The notes beneath the pieces are model-generated. The model saw nothing but the letters and a program-made list of their open reading frames with translations. It was not told the origin of the DNA and searched no databases. A DNA stretch of 64,000 bases from Methylobacter sp. (GTDB taxonomy: Bacteria > Pseudomonadota > Gammaproteobacteria > Methylococcales > Methylomonadaceae): positions 42,571 through 106,570 of the forward strand of contig JAURZV010000082.1 in assembly GCA_030653175.1 (NCBI GenBank), written 5' to 3'. Shown here piece by piece: positions 18,751 through 29,625 of this stretch. The position numbers and the translations under genes were made by a program. How positions within the stretch are numbered: the first letter of the stretch is position 1; each line of letters opens with the position of its first letter.

Positions 18751-19761
18751 CTAAAAGATAGGCTGCTTGGACTCAGCTCCGGCTCGTTCTTTGACCAGCT
18801 TCGGCACCAGATAGCCCGGCAGGGCGGTTTGAACTTGCCGGATTAGCGCCAAGGCATCCTCTTCGGAAACCTCAAAATGTCCCGTCCCCGTCGCTTTGTC
18901 CAATAAATGCAGATAATAGGGGATGATGCCGTGACTGAATAGTTGTTCGCTCAGTTTACATAGGACTTCTGCATTATCATTCACGCCTTTTAACAGCACT
19001 GATTGATTAAACAAGGTGATGGCGCTGTTTCTCAGCGAATTGCAGGCAGCAATGACGCGATCATTAATTTCATTGGCATGATTACAGTGCACGACGATGA
19101 TGATTTGTTTGGGGCTTTGGGTTAGGGTGTTAATGAATTCATCAGTTATCCGGGCAGGCAGAACGATAGGCAATCGACTGTGTATTCGAATGCGTTTCAG
19201 ATGCTTAATACCGTCCAGTTGCCGAATAAGCCGAGCTAGTCTCGACTCGCTTAGCAGCAAAGGGTCGCCGCCGCTTAAAATAACTTCCGAGATACTTGTG
19301 TCGTTTTGTATGGCTTTGATGGCGGCATCTTCCTTTTGTTTACTAAGTTGTAAATCGGCGTACGGAAAATTGCGGCGGAAACAATACCGGCAGTTGATGG
19401 CGCAGCTGCCGGTATTGATAAATAAAACCCGGCCGTGATATTTGTGCAAAACACCGATTCGGGTGGCTGATGCAAGATCGCCGACAGGGTCATTGCTAAA
19501 GCCCGGATAGGCGAACAGTTCCTCCTTAATAGGCAATACCTGGCGTAATAAAGGGTCATGCGGATTGCCTTTTTCCATACAGGCTGCAAAACTTAACGGA
19601 ACGCGTAGAGGAAAGCTTTCGGCAGCAGCGATTGAAACCGGCAAGTCATCCGGTGATAAGTGCAGGTAACGGCAAAGGTCTTCAATGTTATTAAAAGCTT
19701 CGGCAAGTTGTTGTTGCCAGTTTTTAGTAAAGTGCTGGATTTCGGACTGTGGCTTAGGCAT
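18751..19761 (-). CDS. epmB: EF-P (R)-beta-lysine aminomutase
   Basis: Radical SAM NTGSCAINCRYCFRRNFPY, SGGDPLLL; adjacent to efp and epmA. Confidence 0.95.
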   Translation of the reverse strand: MPKPQSEIQHFTKNWQQQLAEAFNNIEDLCRYLHLSPDDLPVSIAAAESFPLRVPLSFAACMEKGNPHDPLLRQVLPIKEELFAYPGFSNDPVGDLASATRIGVLHKYHGRVLFINTGSCAINCRYCFRRNFPYADLQLSKQKEDAAIKAIQNDTSISEVILSGGDPLLLSESRLARLIRQLDGIKHLKRIRIHSRLPIVLPARITDEFINTLTQSPKQIIIVVHCNHANEINDRVIAACNSLRNSAITLFNQSVLLKGVNDNAEVLCKLSEQLFSHGIIPYYLHLLDKATGTGHFEVSEEDALALIRQVQTALPGYLVPKLVKERAGAESKQPIF

Positions 19762-19843
19762 CAGAGATTATTAAAGTTTCTATCGGTTGTTGCCTCTATT
19801 ATAATGATTAAGTTTTACATTGTTTGTCATCTTTGAGGATAAA

Positions 19844-20413
19844 ATGGCCAGTTATAGTACTAATGAGTTTAAAGCCGGGTTAAAAGTTATGTTGGATAAC
19901 GATCCCTGTGCAATTATTGAAAATGAATTTGTAAAACCTGGAAAAGGTCAGGCCTTTAACCGGGTAAAAATCAGGAACTTGAAAACTGGCCGGGTGATTG
20001 AAAGAACCTTTAAATCGGGAGAGTCGCTTGAGGGTGCCGATGTTGTCGATGTCGAAATGCAATATCTCTATAATGACGGTCAATTCAGGCATTTTATGGT
20101 GCCGGATACTTTTGAGCAGTATCAGACTGATGAAAAAGTTGTGGGCGAGGCCGGTAAATGGCTTAAAGATCAGGATTCCTGTACAGTAACCTTGTGGAAT
20201 GATGCGCCTCTTGCGATTTCTCCGCCCAATTTTGTCGATTTGGCAATTACTGAAACTGATCCCGGTGTGCGTGGCGATACCTCGGGCGGCGGCGGAAAAC
20301 CCGCGACCTTGGAGACAGGCGCGGTAGTCAGGGTGCCCTTGTTTGTGCAAATTGGTGAAGTGATTAAGGTCGACACCCGTACCGGCGAATACGTTTCCCG
20401 CGTAAAAGAATAG
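19844..20413 (+). CDS. efp: Elongation factor P
   Basis: [60 protein letters not shown]; modifiable Lys in PGKGQ. Confidence 0.97.
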   Translation: MASYSTNEFKAGLKVMLDNDPCAIIENEFVKPGKGQAFNRVKIRNLKTGRVIERTFKSGESLEGADVVDVEMQYLYNDGQFRHFMVPDTFEQYQTDEKVVGEAGKWLKDQDSCTVTLWNDAPLAISPPNFVDLAITETDPGVRGDTSGGGGKPATLETGAVVRVPLFVQIGEVIKVDTRTGEYVSRVKE

Positions 20414-21441
20414 TGTTGCTTGACTGGCGACCGACATGCGCCATAGAACTTATGCATTTAAGAGCACAGATGCTTGCCGGGATACGTCAGTTTTTTGCTG
20501 AAAGATCGGTGCTTGAAGTGGAAACTCCGCTGCTTGGTCACAGTATCGGAACAGATCCGCAGTTGGAATTTTTTATAACCGAGTATTGTTTATCGCCAGG
20601 GATGGTGTGTATGCCGCAAGCCGGTAGGGAACCAGCGCGGCAGTCGCCATTGCGACAAACACTGTTTTTACAAACATCGCCTGAATTTGCAATGAAACGG
20701 CTACTTGCAGCCGGTAGCGGTTCTATTTATCAGATAGGCAAAGCATTCAGAAACGGTGAGTCGGGGCGGTTTCATAATCCTGAATTTACGATGCTTGAAT
20801 GGTATCGGGTCGGTTTTACATTGCCTCAATTAATGGATGAAATCGCTGAGCTGATTGCCGGGCTGTTTAGTGGTCAGTCGTTACAAAAAACACAAAGAGT
20901 CAGTTATCAGGACATATTTTGTTCGTTTACCGGCTTAGATCCTTTGGTATTTTCATATCAGGACTATTGTGCTTTTGCCGGAGATTCTGGGTTATCTGAA
21001 GCAGTGGATATTTGCGGGCACGATCATGCAGTGTGGCTGGATTTTATCTTCAGTCATAAAGTCCAGCCGCATTTGGGCGACAATGCTTTGTGTATGGTTT
21101 ACGGTTATCCGGCTTGCCAGTCGTCTTTAGCAAGAATCAATGAACAGTGTGCGCTGACTACTGACCGGGTTGAATTATTTATCAATGGCATTGAACTGGG
21201 CAATGGCTATTACGAACTGGCTGATGCCGAAGAACAGAGTAGGCGCTTTGATAAGGAACTGGCTATCAGGCAACAACACCAACTCCCTGTTTTCGTTAAA
21301 GATAAGCGCCTTATTTCGGCTCTGGAATCGGGATTGCCGGAATGCTCAGGTGTAGCTATAGGTCTGGATCGTTTATTGATGCTGTTGTCGGGCAGTGTAT
21401 CCATTGATGATGTGCTTAGTTTTCCTATTCACAGGGCTTAA
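20413..21441 (+). CDS. epmA: EF-P lysine ligase (GTG start)
   Basis: LEVETPLLGHSIGTDPQL, YQIGKAFRNGESGRFHNPEFTMLEWYR, ELGNGYYELADAEEQ. Confidence 0.95.
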   Translation: MLLDWRPTCAIELMHLRAQMLAGIRQFFAERSVLEVETPLLGHSIGTDPQLEFFITEYCLSPGMVCMPQAGREPARQSPLRQTLFLQTSPEFAMKRLLAAGSGSIYQIGKAFRNGESGRFHNPEFTMLEWYRVGFTLPQLMDEIAELIAGLFSGQSLQKTQRVSYQDIFCSFTGLDPLVFSYQDYCAFAGDSGLSEAVDICGHDHAVWLDFIFSHKVQPHLGDNALCMVYGYPACQSSLARINEQCALTTDRVELFINGIELGNGYYELADAEEQSRRFDKELAIRQQHQLPVFVKDKRLISALESGLPECSGVAIGLDRLLMLLSGSVSIDDVLSFPIHRA

Positions 21442-21520
21442 GCTCGTTTAAATATTTACTGTGATATAATCCGTCAGATTTTTAACATTGGGCAATGCCG
21501 TTTTATTTTTAGACTTCTAC

Positions 21521-23899
21521 ATGAAATTAAATACTCTTTCTCGCTTGCTATTGTTATTTCTACTTGTTTCCCAAGCGGTTAAAGGTGATGAAGAGTTTGT
21601 TGTAGAGGATATTCAAGTCAAGGGCCTGCAACGTATCTCAGTAGGTACCGTTTATAATTATCTCCCTGTTAATGTGGGTGAAAAATTTTCTTTGGATAAT
21701 GTAGCTCCGGCAATCAAAGCATTATTCAAGACCGGTTTTTTTAAGGATATTTCTCTGGAAAGAGAAGGGTCAACGCTGATTGTTAATGTGGTAGAGCGGC
21801 CCTCCATCGCAAAAATCATTTTTGAAGGCAATAAAGACCTAAGTAAGGACGACTTGACCAAGGCCTTAAAGAAAATTGGTTTGGCTGAAGGCAAGGTATT
21901 CGATCAGCAGGTGCTGGATAAAGTCGAGCAGGAATTGAGCCGTCAATATTTCAGTCATGGTAAATACGGCTTAAAAATTACTACCGAAGTATCCAATCTT
22001 ACGCGCAACCGGGTTGGTATTCATATCAAAATTTCTGAGGGCAGGGTAGCTAAGATCAGGCAGATCAATGTTGTCGGCAATACCGTTTTCGACGATAAAA
22101 CGCTGTTGCGTCATCTTGAATTGAACACCTCCAATCTATTGTCGTTCTACACCAAGGACGATCAATATTCCAAACAAAAGTTGCAGGCAGACTTGGAAAC
22201 CTTGCGTTCCTATTACCTGGATCGCGGCTATATCAATTTTAATATCGAGTCCACGCAGGTGGCCATTACCCCGGATAAAAAAGATATTTATGTCACCATT
22301 AATGTTAAAGAAGGCGATGTTTATAAGCTGGAAAAAGTTAAATTAGCCGGTAATCTGGTGGTTGCTCCTCCAGAGCTTATTAAACTGGTAAAGGTCGGAC
22401 CGGGAGAAATTTTTTCCAGAAAAAACGCTACCGAAACTTCTAAAGCAATTTCTGACCGCTTAGGCGATGACGGCTACGCTTTTGCAAACGTTAATATGGT
22501 GCCGGAAATCAACGAAGCCAAAAAAACAGTTGATATGACTTTTTTTGTCGATCCGGGCAAACGCGTTTATGTCAGGCGCATTAATATGAAAGGCAATAGC
22601 AAAACCCGCGACGAAGTACTGCGCCGCGAAATGCGGCAAATGGAGTCCAGTTGGGCTTCAAGTTCAAAAATTGAACGGTCGAAAACGCGTCTTGAACGCT
22701 TGGGCTATTTCGAGGAGGTGAATGTTGAAACACCTCCGGTTGCAGGCACTGCCGACCAGATTGATGTTAATTATTCGGTAGTGGAAAAGCCCTCCGGCAA
22801 TTTATCGGCAGGTATCGGATTCTCTCAGGTTCAAGGTATTGTTTTAAATGCCAATATTGCCCAGGATAACGTCTTTGGCTCGGGCAAGCGGGTGAATATT
22901 GCTTTCAATAACAGTAGTTTTATGACGAGTTATCAGTTCGGTTTTTTCAATCCTTATTTTACCGTGGATGGTGTCAGTCAGGGCTATAATTTGGGCTATA
23001 CCAAGCGAGATGCCGGACAAATCAACATTGCCAATTATTCAACCAATGTAATGAATGCAGGGGTGAATTTCGGCATACCGTTGAATGAATTCGACAGCTT
23101 GCGCTTTGATGTTGATGCAAAACATACTGAGCTGAGTACTACCAGCTCTTCGTCCAATGAAATTTGTGATTTTATCAATGGCAATAATGGTATAGATCAG
23201 TGTACAAATAATACAGCTATTGCTGGAGTTACTACAAATACCCGGCCAATAGTTAAGGCTACAGGCGATACGTTTCTGACGCTGGCGCCGGCAGTGGGCT
23301 GGACGCACGATACGCTTAATCGGGCAATCTTTCCGAATAAGGGCCAACAGCAGCGTTTTTCTGCGTTGGCGACAGTCCCCGGTAGTGATCTGGAATATTA
23401 TAAAGTCGGTTATAAACATCAACTTTATTTTCCGTTGGCTAAGGACTTTACTTTCAGATTGCAGGGTGAAGTGGGTTACGGGGACGGTTACGGAAAGACA
23501 GCGAGCCTGCCTTTCTTTGAAAATTATTTCGGTGGCGGTACAGGATCTATACGCGGCTTCAGGAATAATACTGTGGGACCCAGAGATTCCAATGGTTTTG
23601 CATTTGGAGGCTCCAGTAAGATTATCGGCAATGCTGAAATGTTTTTTCCGGTGCCTTTTATGCCGGAGACAAAATCAGTCAGGTTAGGCACCTTTTTGGA
23701 TGCCGGATCAATCAACAATGGCTTTAAAGCGGACAATCTAAAATATTCTGTCGGGGTTTCAGGTGAGTGGTTGTCGCCGTTCGGCGCTTTATCCGTCAGT
23801 GCCGCATTACCGTTAAACGCTACGTCGACATCATCAGATGTTGGCGCTGTAGCGGATCAAAAACAGATATTTCAATTCAACTTCGGGCAAAATTTCTAG
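21521..23899 (+). CDS. bamA: Outer membrane protein assembly factor BamA
   Basis: POTRA repeats; FENYFGGGTGSIRGFRNNTVGPRD; C-terminal FNFGQNF. Confidence 0.96.
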   Translation: MKLNTLSRLLLLFLLVSQAVKGDEEFVVEDIQVKGLQRISVGTVYNYLPVNVGEKFSLDNVAPAIKALFKTGFFKDISLEREGSTLIVNVVERPSIAKIIFEGNKDLSKDDLTKALKKIGLAEGKVFDQQVLDKVEQELSRQYFSHGKYGLKITTEVSNLTRNRVGIHIKISEGRVAKIRQINVVGNTVFDDKTLLRHLELNTSNLLSFYTKDDQYSKQKLQADLETLRSYYLDRGYINFNIESTQVAITPDKKDIYVTINVKEGDVYKLEKVKLAGNLVVAPPELIKLVKVGPGEIFSRKNATETSKAISDRLGDDGYAFANVNMVPEINEAKKTVDMTFFVDPGKRVYVRRINMKGNSKTRDEVLRREMRQMESSWASSSKIERSKTRLERLGYFEEVNVETPPVAGTADQIDVNYSVVEKPSGNLSAGIGFSQVQGIVLNANIAQDNVFGSGKRVNIAFNNSSFMTSYQFGFFNPYFTVDGVSQGYNLGYTKRDAGQINIANYSTNVMNAGVNFGIPLNEFDSLRFDVDAKHTELSTTSSSSNEICDFINGNNGIDQCTNNTAIAGVTTNTRPIVKATGDTFLTLAPAVGWTHDTLNRAIFPNKGQQQRFSALATVPGSDLEYYKVGYKHQLYFPLAKDFTFRLQGEVGYGDGYGKTASLPFFENYFGGGTGSIRGFRNNTVGPRDSNGFAFGGSSKIIGNAEMFFPVPFMPETKSVRLGTFLDAGSINNGFKADNLKYSVGVSGEWLSPFGALSVSAALPLNATSTSSDVGAVADQKQIFQFNFGQNF

Positions 23900-23916
23900 A
23901 AGAAGTTGTTTTTGTT

Positions 23917-23944
23917 GTAGGGGCTACCGGCCGGTAGCCCCTAC
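23917..23944. repeat. REP-like palindrome downstream of bamA
   Basis: gtaggggctaccggccggtagcccctac; second copy at 57244-57271. Confidence 0.85.
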
Positions 23945-24015
23945 GGTTATAATTTAGCAAAATAGCGTATTTTTAATCCTTATTTATTTTAATTTCACCA
24001 GAGACCTGATTAACA

Positions 24016-24516
24016 ATGAAAACGAAAATTGCTTTATTCTTAGGATTGTTGCTTGCAGCTAATGTGAGCTATGCTGATTTAAAAATTGGCTTTGTCAATA
24101 TACCAGCCGTTCTTGAAAAAGCGCCCCAGGCAGAAAAAGCCAAAAAACGTCTGGAGCAAGAATTTTCACCGCGAGATAAGCAATTGGTTGCCCAGCAAAA
24201 AGAAATCCAAAGCATGGACGAAAGAATGGCCAAAGATGCGGCAGTGATGGGGGAGTCGGCGCGAGTCAATCTGGAAAAAGATATTTTAAATAAGAAAAGA
24301 GATGCAAAAAGAGCCCAGCAGGAGTTTAGCGAGGATTTTAATGCGCGTCGTAATGAAGAATTGGGCAAATTACAACGTCGTATCGTTGAAGCTATTCGTG
24401 AAATAGCCAAGGCTCAAAATTTTGATTTGTTACTGACTGATGGCGTTATTTATGCCAGTGAAAAAATCGACGTAACCAGTCAAGTTCAACAAAAGTTGTC
24501 AACCATGCCGGAATAA
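24016..24516 (+). CDS. skp: OmpH/Skp family periplasmic chaperone
   Basis: LKIGFVNIPAVLEKAPQAEKAKKRLEQEF; after bamA. Confidence 0.92.
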   Translation: MKTKIALFLGLLLAANVSYADLKIGFVNIPAVLEKAPQAEKAKKRLEQEFSPRDKQLVAQQKEIQSMDERMAKDAAVMGESARVNLEKDILNKKRDAKRAQQEFSEDFNARRNEELGKLQRRIVEAIREIAKAQNFDLLLTDGVIYASEKIDVTSQVQQKLSTMPE

Positions 24517-24577
24517 TTACACACAGGTTTTTATTTAATCGCATAGTCATCAACTTTTAAGAGAAGCATCCTCAAAT

Positions 24578-25021
24578 ATGTCCATTAAGTTAGATATTTT
24601 ACAAATACAAGAATTCTTGCCGCATCGTTACCCTTTTTTATTAGTTGATAAGGTTATTGAGTGTGAACCTGGCGTTAGGTTGCTGGGAGTGAAAAACGTT
24701 ACTTATAACGAACCGTTTTTTCAAGGACATTTTCCACAAAAACCTATTATGCCGGGTGTACTGATTTTGGAGGCCCTGGCCCAATCTACAGGATTGCTGG
24801 CATCGGAAACAGCAGGGGATGAATTGGCCGGGATGATTTATTATTTGGTCGGCATTGATAAGGCCAAGTTTAAAAGACCCGTTGTACCCGGCGATCAATT
24901 AATGCTGGAAGCACGATTCGTTAAAAGCAAGCGTAACATCTGGGCATTTGAATGCCGTGCAGAAGTCGATGGTGAGTTCGTCGCAAGTGCCGAAATCAGA
25001 TGTGCAGCAGTGGTAAATTGA
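24578..25021 (+). CDS. fabZ: 3-hydroxyacyl-[ACP] dehydratase FabZ
   Basis: [35 protein letters not shown]. Confidence 0.97.
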   Translation: MSIKLDILQIQEFLPHRYPFLLVDKVIECEPGVRLLGVKNVTYNEPFFQGHFPQKPIMPGVLILEALAQSTGLLASETAGDELAGMIYYLVGIDKAKFKRPVVPGDQLMLEARFVKSKRNIWAFECRAEVDGEFVASAEIRCAAVVN

Positions 25022-25022
25022 T

Positions 25023-25793
25023 TTGATCGATTCAACAGCGATAGTTGATAGCAAGGCGGAGCTGGCTGATGACGTATCGGTTGGCCCTTTTTCCGTCATA
25101 GGGCCCGGTGTAAAAATCGGCGCCGGTACGGTGATAGGTTCGCACGTTGTTATCAAAGGACCTACTACGATAGGTAAACATAATCGCATCTATCAATTCA
25201 CGTCCATCGGCGAAGACCCCCAAGACAAAAAGTATGCGGCTGAAATAACCCGGCTGGAAATCGGCGATAGAAATACGATACGCGAGTACACCTCTATGCA
25301 CAGAGGGACGAAGCAGGATCGTAGTCTTACCAAGATAGGCAATGACAACCTGTTTATGGCGTATACCCATGTGGCGCATGATTGCATCATTGGCAATCAT
25401 GTCATTATGGCTAATGGAGCCTCATTGGCCGGGCATGTGCATTTACATAGTCATGCCATCTTGGGTGGATTTACCTTGGTGCATCAGTTTACCCAAATAG
25501 GTCAGTACAGCTTTGCTGCGATGGGTAGCGCGATTACCCAGGATATTCCCCCCTTTGTTATGGTCGGCGGCAAGCCTACCAGGCCCCACGGCATCAATTC
25601 AGTCGGCATGGAACGTAACGGCATTTCTCCTGAAGACATCAGATTAATCAGAAAAGCTTACAAGATAATTTACAAGACCAATCTGCGTCTGGAAGATGCC
25701 ATTGATCAAATGGAAGACTTGGCCGGTGAAAGCAAAGAATTGTCCGATATGGTTAGCTTTTTGCGCAATGTAAATCGCGGCATATTGCGCTAG
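25023..25793 (+). CDS. lpxA: UDP-GlcNAc acyltransferase LpxA (TTG start)
   Basis: Left-handed beta-helix hexapeptides; HDCIIGNHVIMANGASLAGHV. Confidence 0.96.
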   Translation: MIDSTAIVDSKAELADDVSVGPFSVIGPGVKIGAGTVIGSHVVIKGPTTIGKHNRIYQFTSIGEDPQDKKYAAEITRLEIGDRNTIREYTSMHRGTKQDRSLTKIGNDNLFMAYTHVAHDCIIGNHVIMANGASLAGHVHLHSHAILGGFTLVHQFTQIGQYSFAAMGSAITQDIPPFVMVGGKPTRPHGINSVGMERNGISPEDIRLIRKAYKIIYKTNLRLEDAIDQMEDLAGESKELSDMVSFLRNVNRGILR

Positions 25794-25849
25794 GTGCCGC
25801 TTTGGCGTGAGCAAAATCGCGCTTAAATTGCTTCAGGATCGAAAAAGTT

Positions 25850-26461
25850 ATGGATGATGAGTTTTCAACAAAAATCCCTCAAGGTTTTATTGTTGCCGGA
25901 GTTGACGAAGCAGGCCGCGGACCGCTTGCAGGCCCGGTCTTCGCGGCAGCGGTTATCCTTAATCCCATGCGGCCGATAGCCGGGTTGGCCGATTCCAAAA
26001 TCCTTAGCGAAAGCAAACGGGACAGTCTTTATATCATCATCAAGGAAGCCGCTTTAAGCTGGTCAATTGCGGAGGCCAGCGTTGAAGAAATTGATGGGCT
26101 CAATATTCTTCAGGCAACACTATTGGCAATGCAAAGGGCCGTAGAGGGCTTGCACATCCAGCCTGATGAAGTGTTAGTGGATGGTAACAGGCTGCCTAAA
26201 TTGCCCATGTCTGCTCAGGCTATCGTTAAAGGCGACAGCAAAGTGCAGGCGATCAGCGCGGCGTCTATATTGGCGAAAGTCGAGCGGGATAAACTCATGG
26301 TTGACTATCATCAACACTATCCAGAGTTTTCGTTTCATTTGCATAAAGGCTACGGCACCAAACAGCATCTGGCCGAAATCGAGCTGTTCGGTTTTTTAGC
26401 GGTACACAGAAGAACATTCAATCCGGTAAAAACCATGCTGATACAGCAAGGCAGAGGTTAA
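25850..26461 (+). CDS. rnhB: Ribonuclease HII
   Basis: [46 protein letters not shown]. Confidence 0.97.
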   Translation: MDDEFSTKIPQGFIVAGVDEAGRGPLAGPVFAAAVILNPMRPIAGLADSKILSESKRDSLYIIIKEAALSWSIAEASVEEIDGLNILQATLLAMQRAVEGLHIQPDEVLVDGNRLPKLPMSAQAIVKGDSKVQAISAASILAKVERDKLMVDYHQHYPEFSFHLHKGYGTKQHLAEIELFGFLAVHRRTFNPVKTMLIQQGRG

Positions 26462-27447
26462 CCCAACTCAAGCGGCCCTTCATTCATTAACGCGATTTGT
26501 TCGCGCAGCTCGATAATCCTGTCCTGCCAATAACGCGGCGTATCAAACCACGGAAACGCCATAGGAAAAGCAGGATCATCCCAGCGCCGTGCAATCCACG
26601 CCGAATAATGAATCAGCCGCAAGGTGCGCAGGGCTTCCATAAGATGCAGTTCCCTGGTATCGAAATCGTAAAAAGTTTTGTAACCGGTCAGCAGATGGTT
26701 TAATTGTCCGGTCATTTCAGCACGATCCCCGGCCAGCAGCATCCATAAATCCTGTATTGCAGGCCCCATCCGGCTGTCATCGAAATCAACAAAATGCGGG
26801 CCGTCATCGGTCCATAAAATATTACCGGGGTAACAGTCCCCGTGCAGGCGCAAGGTTTTCACTTTACCTGCACGTTCGAAGCAACGCCTCACGCCATCCA
26901 GCGCGTGCTCAGTCACACTGCGATAAGCTTCGACAAGATCGGCGGGGATGAAATTATTTGCCAACAGGTAAGCTCTGGGTTCATCGCCAAAATTGGCGAT
27001 ATCAAGCGTCGGGCGTTCCTTGAAAGATTTTAACGCGCCGATGGCATGAATGCGAGCGATAAACCGCCCCATCCATTCCAGCTTTTCGCGGCCCTCAAGC
27101 TCAGGTACACGGCCGCCTTGTCTTGGAAATACGGAAAAGCGGAAACCGTCGGCATGGATTAAGGTCTGATTATCGCCAAACGGCATTGCCGGTACGACAG
27201 GAATTTCAGACTCGAACAATTCCTGAACGAACGCGTGTTCTTCAAGAATGGCGGCAGTCGTCCAGCGCTCGGGTCTGTAAAATTTGGTGACAATAAACGA
27301 TGCGTCCGCCATGCCGACCTGGTAGACGCGGTTTTCATAACTATTGAGCGCCAGCAGTCGGCCATCGCCATGCAGGCCGATACTGTCGAGCGCGTTCAAA
27401 ATGATATCGGGCGTTAGTGCTGAAAAAGGAGTGAGATTAGTATTCAT
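26458..27447 (-). CDS. srkA: Stress response kinase A (YihE family)
   Basis: [45 protein letters not shown]. Confidence 0.93.
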   Translation of the reverse strand: MNTNLTPFSALTPDIILNALDSIGLHGDGRLLALNSYENRVYQVGMADASFIVTKFYRPERWTTAAILEEHAFVQELFESEIPVVPAMPFGDNQTLIHADGFRFSVFPRQGGRVPELEGREKLEWMGRFIARIHAIGALKSFKERPTLDIANFGDEPRAYLLANNFIPADLVEAYRSVTEHALDGVRRCFERAGKVKTLRLHGDCYPGNILWTDDGPHFVDFDDSRMGPAIQDLWMLLAGDRAEMTGQLNHLLTGYKTFYDFDTRELHLMEALRTLRLIHYSAWIARRWDDPAFPMAFPWFDTPRYWQDRIIELREQIALMNEGPLELG

Positions 27448-27510
27448 GGTTACCATTGTAACGCCGAATTCAGCAGGGCCGGGTTTAATTAATCACGCAT
27501 ATGAGTTATT

Positions 27511-28314
27511 TCACTGACTAAAATGCATGACTTCACCTTCCTGCATGGTATTGCCGGTTGCAGGGTCGGCATTTTGATATGCGCTGCCGCCCAGTTGCTC
27601 GTTAATCTGTCGCGCTACATCTATGCCTAAGCTTTTAGACACTTCCGAGACTACCCTGCCACGACTCGGCACAACACGGCTTCCTCCGGTTACAACGTGG
27701 ACGTCCTGCCCTTCGCCGGTAGCGCTAAAGGCGGCTTTTACTTCGTAAGTGCGGGTATTGATCAGGCTGAACTCCGCCACCAGCATCAGGCTGAAAGTGT
27801 TGGACAGCGTGTCGGTGCCGATAATGGGATTAATCTCGTCGCGAAAATCAAGCTCGCTGACCGTGCCGAACAACACATAATCAGCCCCGGGATAGGCGCC
27901 ATTTTTGATGCGGCTGATAATGTCGTAGATTTTTTCACTGCCCTTGGCGGTGTAAGGCTTGGCTTGAGCTAGCTTAAACTCGCCGGTTTTAAGGATTTCC
28001 CCCTTAATATCGCCGACAAATTTACGCAACTCGCCATACTCGATATAACTGTAACTGCTTTCGACCTCGGTATAATCAGTCTGTGATTTTCCGCTGTACG
28101 ATGAACGACTCGAAGTCGAAGAGCTTTCGAAACTATCATGTTCACGGTCGCTCTGGCTGGCTCGCGCCGATGACTTGTTGTGATAATCAACAAGATGAAA
28201 ATAACCGCTCACCCGCTCGGCATAAGCCAGATCGGTTACAGCGATTTTGGCTGCTAGTGCGTTGCATGCCCCAAGCAGTGACGACAGCAAGAATAACAAA
28301 CGTAACAGTTTCAT
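27511..28314 (-). CDS. CsgG-like exported protein with Ser-rich insert
   Basis: Signal peptide; ADYVLFGTVSELDFRDE; AEFSLINTRTYEVKAAFSATGEG. Confidence 0.6.
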   Translation of the reverse strand: MKLLRLLFLLSSLLGACNALAAKIAVTDLAYAERVSGYFHLVDYHNKSSARASQSDREHDSFESSSTSSRSSYSGKSQTDYTEVESSYSYIEYGELRKFVGDIKGEILKTGEFKLAQAKPYTAKGSEKIYDIISRIKNGAYPGADYVLFGTVSELDFRDEINPIIGTDTLSNTFSLMLVAEFSLINTRTYEVKAAFSATGEGQDVHVVTGGSRVVPSRGRVVSEVSKSLGIDVARQINEQLGGSAYQNADPATGNTMQEGEVMHFSQ

Positions 28315-28325
28315 TGGCTATCTCA

Positions 28326-29000
28326 CTAAAACATGGATTTATTGGAAGTTTTGCGTATCTCTTTTTCATCCGCCCATTCCATGACGCCGGATTCATTATC
28401 CACCAGTTGCAAGCTGAATTTGTAATACACGTCTTTAACATCGCCGGCGCGTTTTACGATAGAGGTAATAGTGCCTTCGATGCGGAAATCGGCGCCTTCC
28501 ATGTTACCCATTTTTTTGGACTTGTTTTTTTTGTACAGGCCGGTTTGATTTTGCCGGGTCAATTCATCGACTTGGGTTTGCATGGCGCTAGTGTCTACCG
28601 CAAAGCGCACCATGCCGCTTTTTACGATTTTGGTGCGTATCGAATCGGTAATCGATTTTGTGTCAATGTATTCGCTGGTTCTGTTTTTTACTTCCGCAAC
28701 GGTCACTAAAGGACGCGATTTTACAAACAGGGCTGGAGATTGTAATAGCGAGCTGGCCATGGATTCCGCTATGGTTTGCAGGTCGGTAGAGCCAAACTCG
28801 TTGGTTAAGGTTTCAACAGTTTTGCTGTCACCGTATTCAACATTGCCGGAACTGAGCGTTGGCGATTGCGTTGCGCAGCCGCTCAGCATCAGCGCTATCG
28901 CAGTGGCTTTGAAGGCGTTTGAATTCATAATATTTTTTTTATACATGGAATTATCTCTCTTTAAGTTAATGGACGACTTCAAATCGCCTATACAGAACAT
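28326..29000 (-). CDS. LpoB-family lipoprotein (penicillin-binding protein activator-like)
   Basis: Lipobox LMLSGCA; VTVAEVKNRTSEYIDTKSITDSIRTKIVKSGMVRF; GADFRIEGTITSI. Confidence 0.8.
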   Translation of the reverse strand: MFCIGDLKSSINLKRDNSMYKKNIMNSNAFKATAIALMLSGCATQSPTLSSGNVEYGDSKTVETLTNEFGSTDLQTIAESMASSLLQSPALFVKSRPLVTVAEVKNRTSEYIDTKSITDSIRTKIVKSGMVRFAVDTSAMQTQVDELTRQNQTGLYKKNKSKKMGNMEGADFRIEGTITSIVKRAGDVKDVYYKFSLQLVDNESGVMEWADEKEIRKTSNKSMF

Positions 29001-29211
29001 TATTATTTTTGGCTATGCCAGAAGACAACTCATACAGCATTACGCTAAGGCAAGCTGTTGCAGCCGGAGTGCAAGCTTTACCTACATGGATGTAGGTAAG
29101 GGGCGTGAGCAGGAGCGGAAGCTTTGCTTGTGCTTGCAGGCGAAGCCTGCACTCCAGTAGTCAGTTGCTTTCACATATAACGATGACATAGTCTTATTTT
29201 TTGGGAATTGC

Positions 29212-29622
29212 CTAAGGCAGTTGCCCGGTGTTATCCGGGCTTTGCACAACAAGCCTGAAATCAGTGACTTGGGGCGACGGCGCGACAGCCGATAGCGTTT
29301 GTTTCTGATAAGCGTAAACAAGCACCGGCTTCCAGGCTTCTTCACCGCCGACCCCAAAACCACCTGCGTCCAGCCATTTAAAGCGATAGTAAAGTTGTTG
29401 ATTATTCGAGTCCGAGTTGTTGATCTCCGCCTGTACAGTCAAAAGATGATTGCGTTTTACGGCGCGCAGGTCGGTCACTTGCAGATACGACATTTCACTC
29501 GGTTGCTCGACCTTGGCATTGATGCTGCCGGGGTGTGGCGGCGGCTTGTGGCTGGCGCAGGCGCTCAATAGCGATAAAGCTGTCAAAGCGACAGCTAATG
29601 GTGCATTTTTAAAGGGTCGCAT
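29212..29622 (-). CDS. YcfL-like (DUF1425) lipoprotein
   Basis: LLSACASHKPP lipobox; NSDSNNQQLYYRFKWLDAGGFGVGGEEAWKPV. Confidence 0.75.
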   Translation of the reverse strand: MRPFKNAPLAVALTALSLLSACASHKPPPHPGSINAKVEQPSEMSYLQVTDLRAVKRNHLLTVQAEINNSDSNNQQLYYRFKWLDAGGFGVGGEEAWKPVLVYAYQKQTLSAVAPSPQVTDFRLVVQSPDNTGQLP

Positions 29623-29625
29623 TGT

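Noticed and set aside
19880-20437. 185-aa ORF antisense to efp
   Set aside because: efp is unambiguous; no domain in the antisense product.
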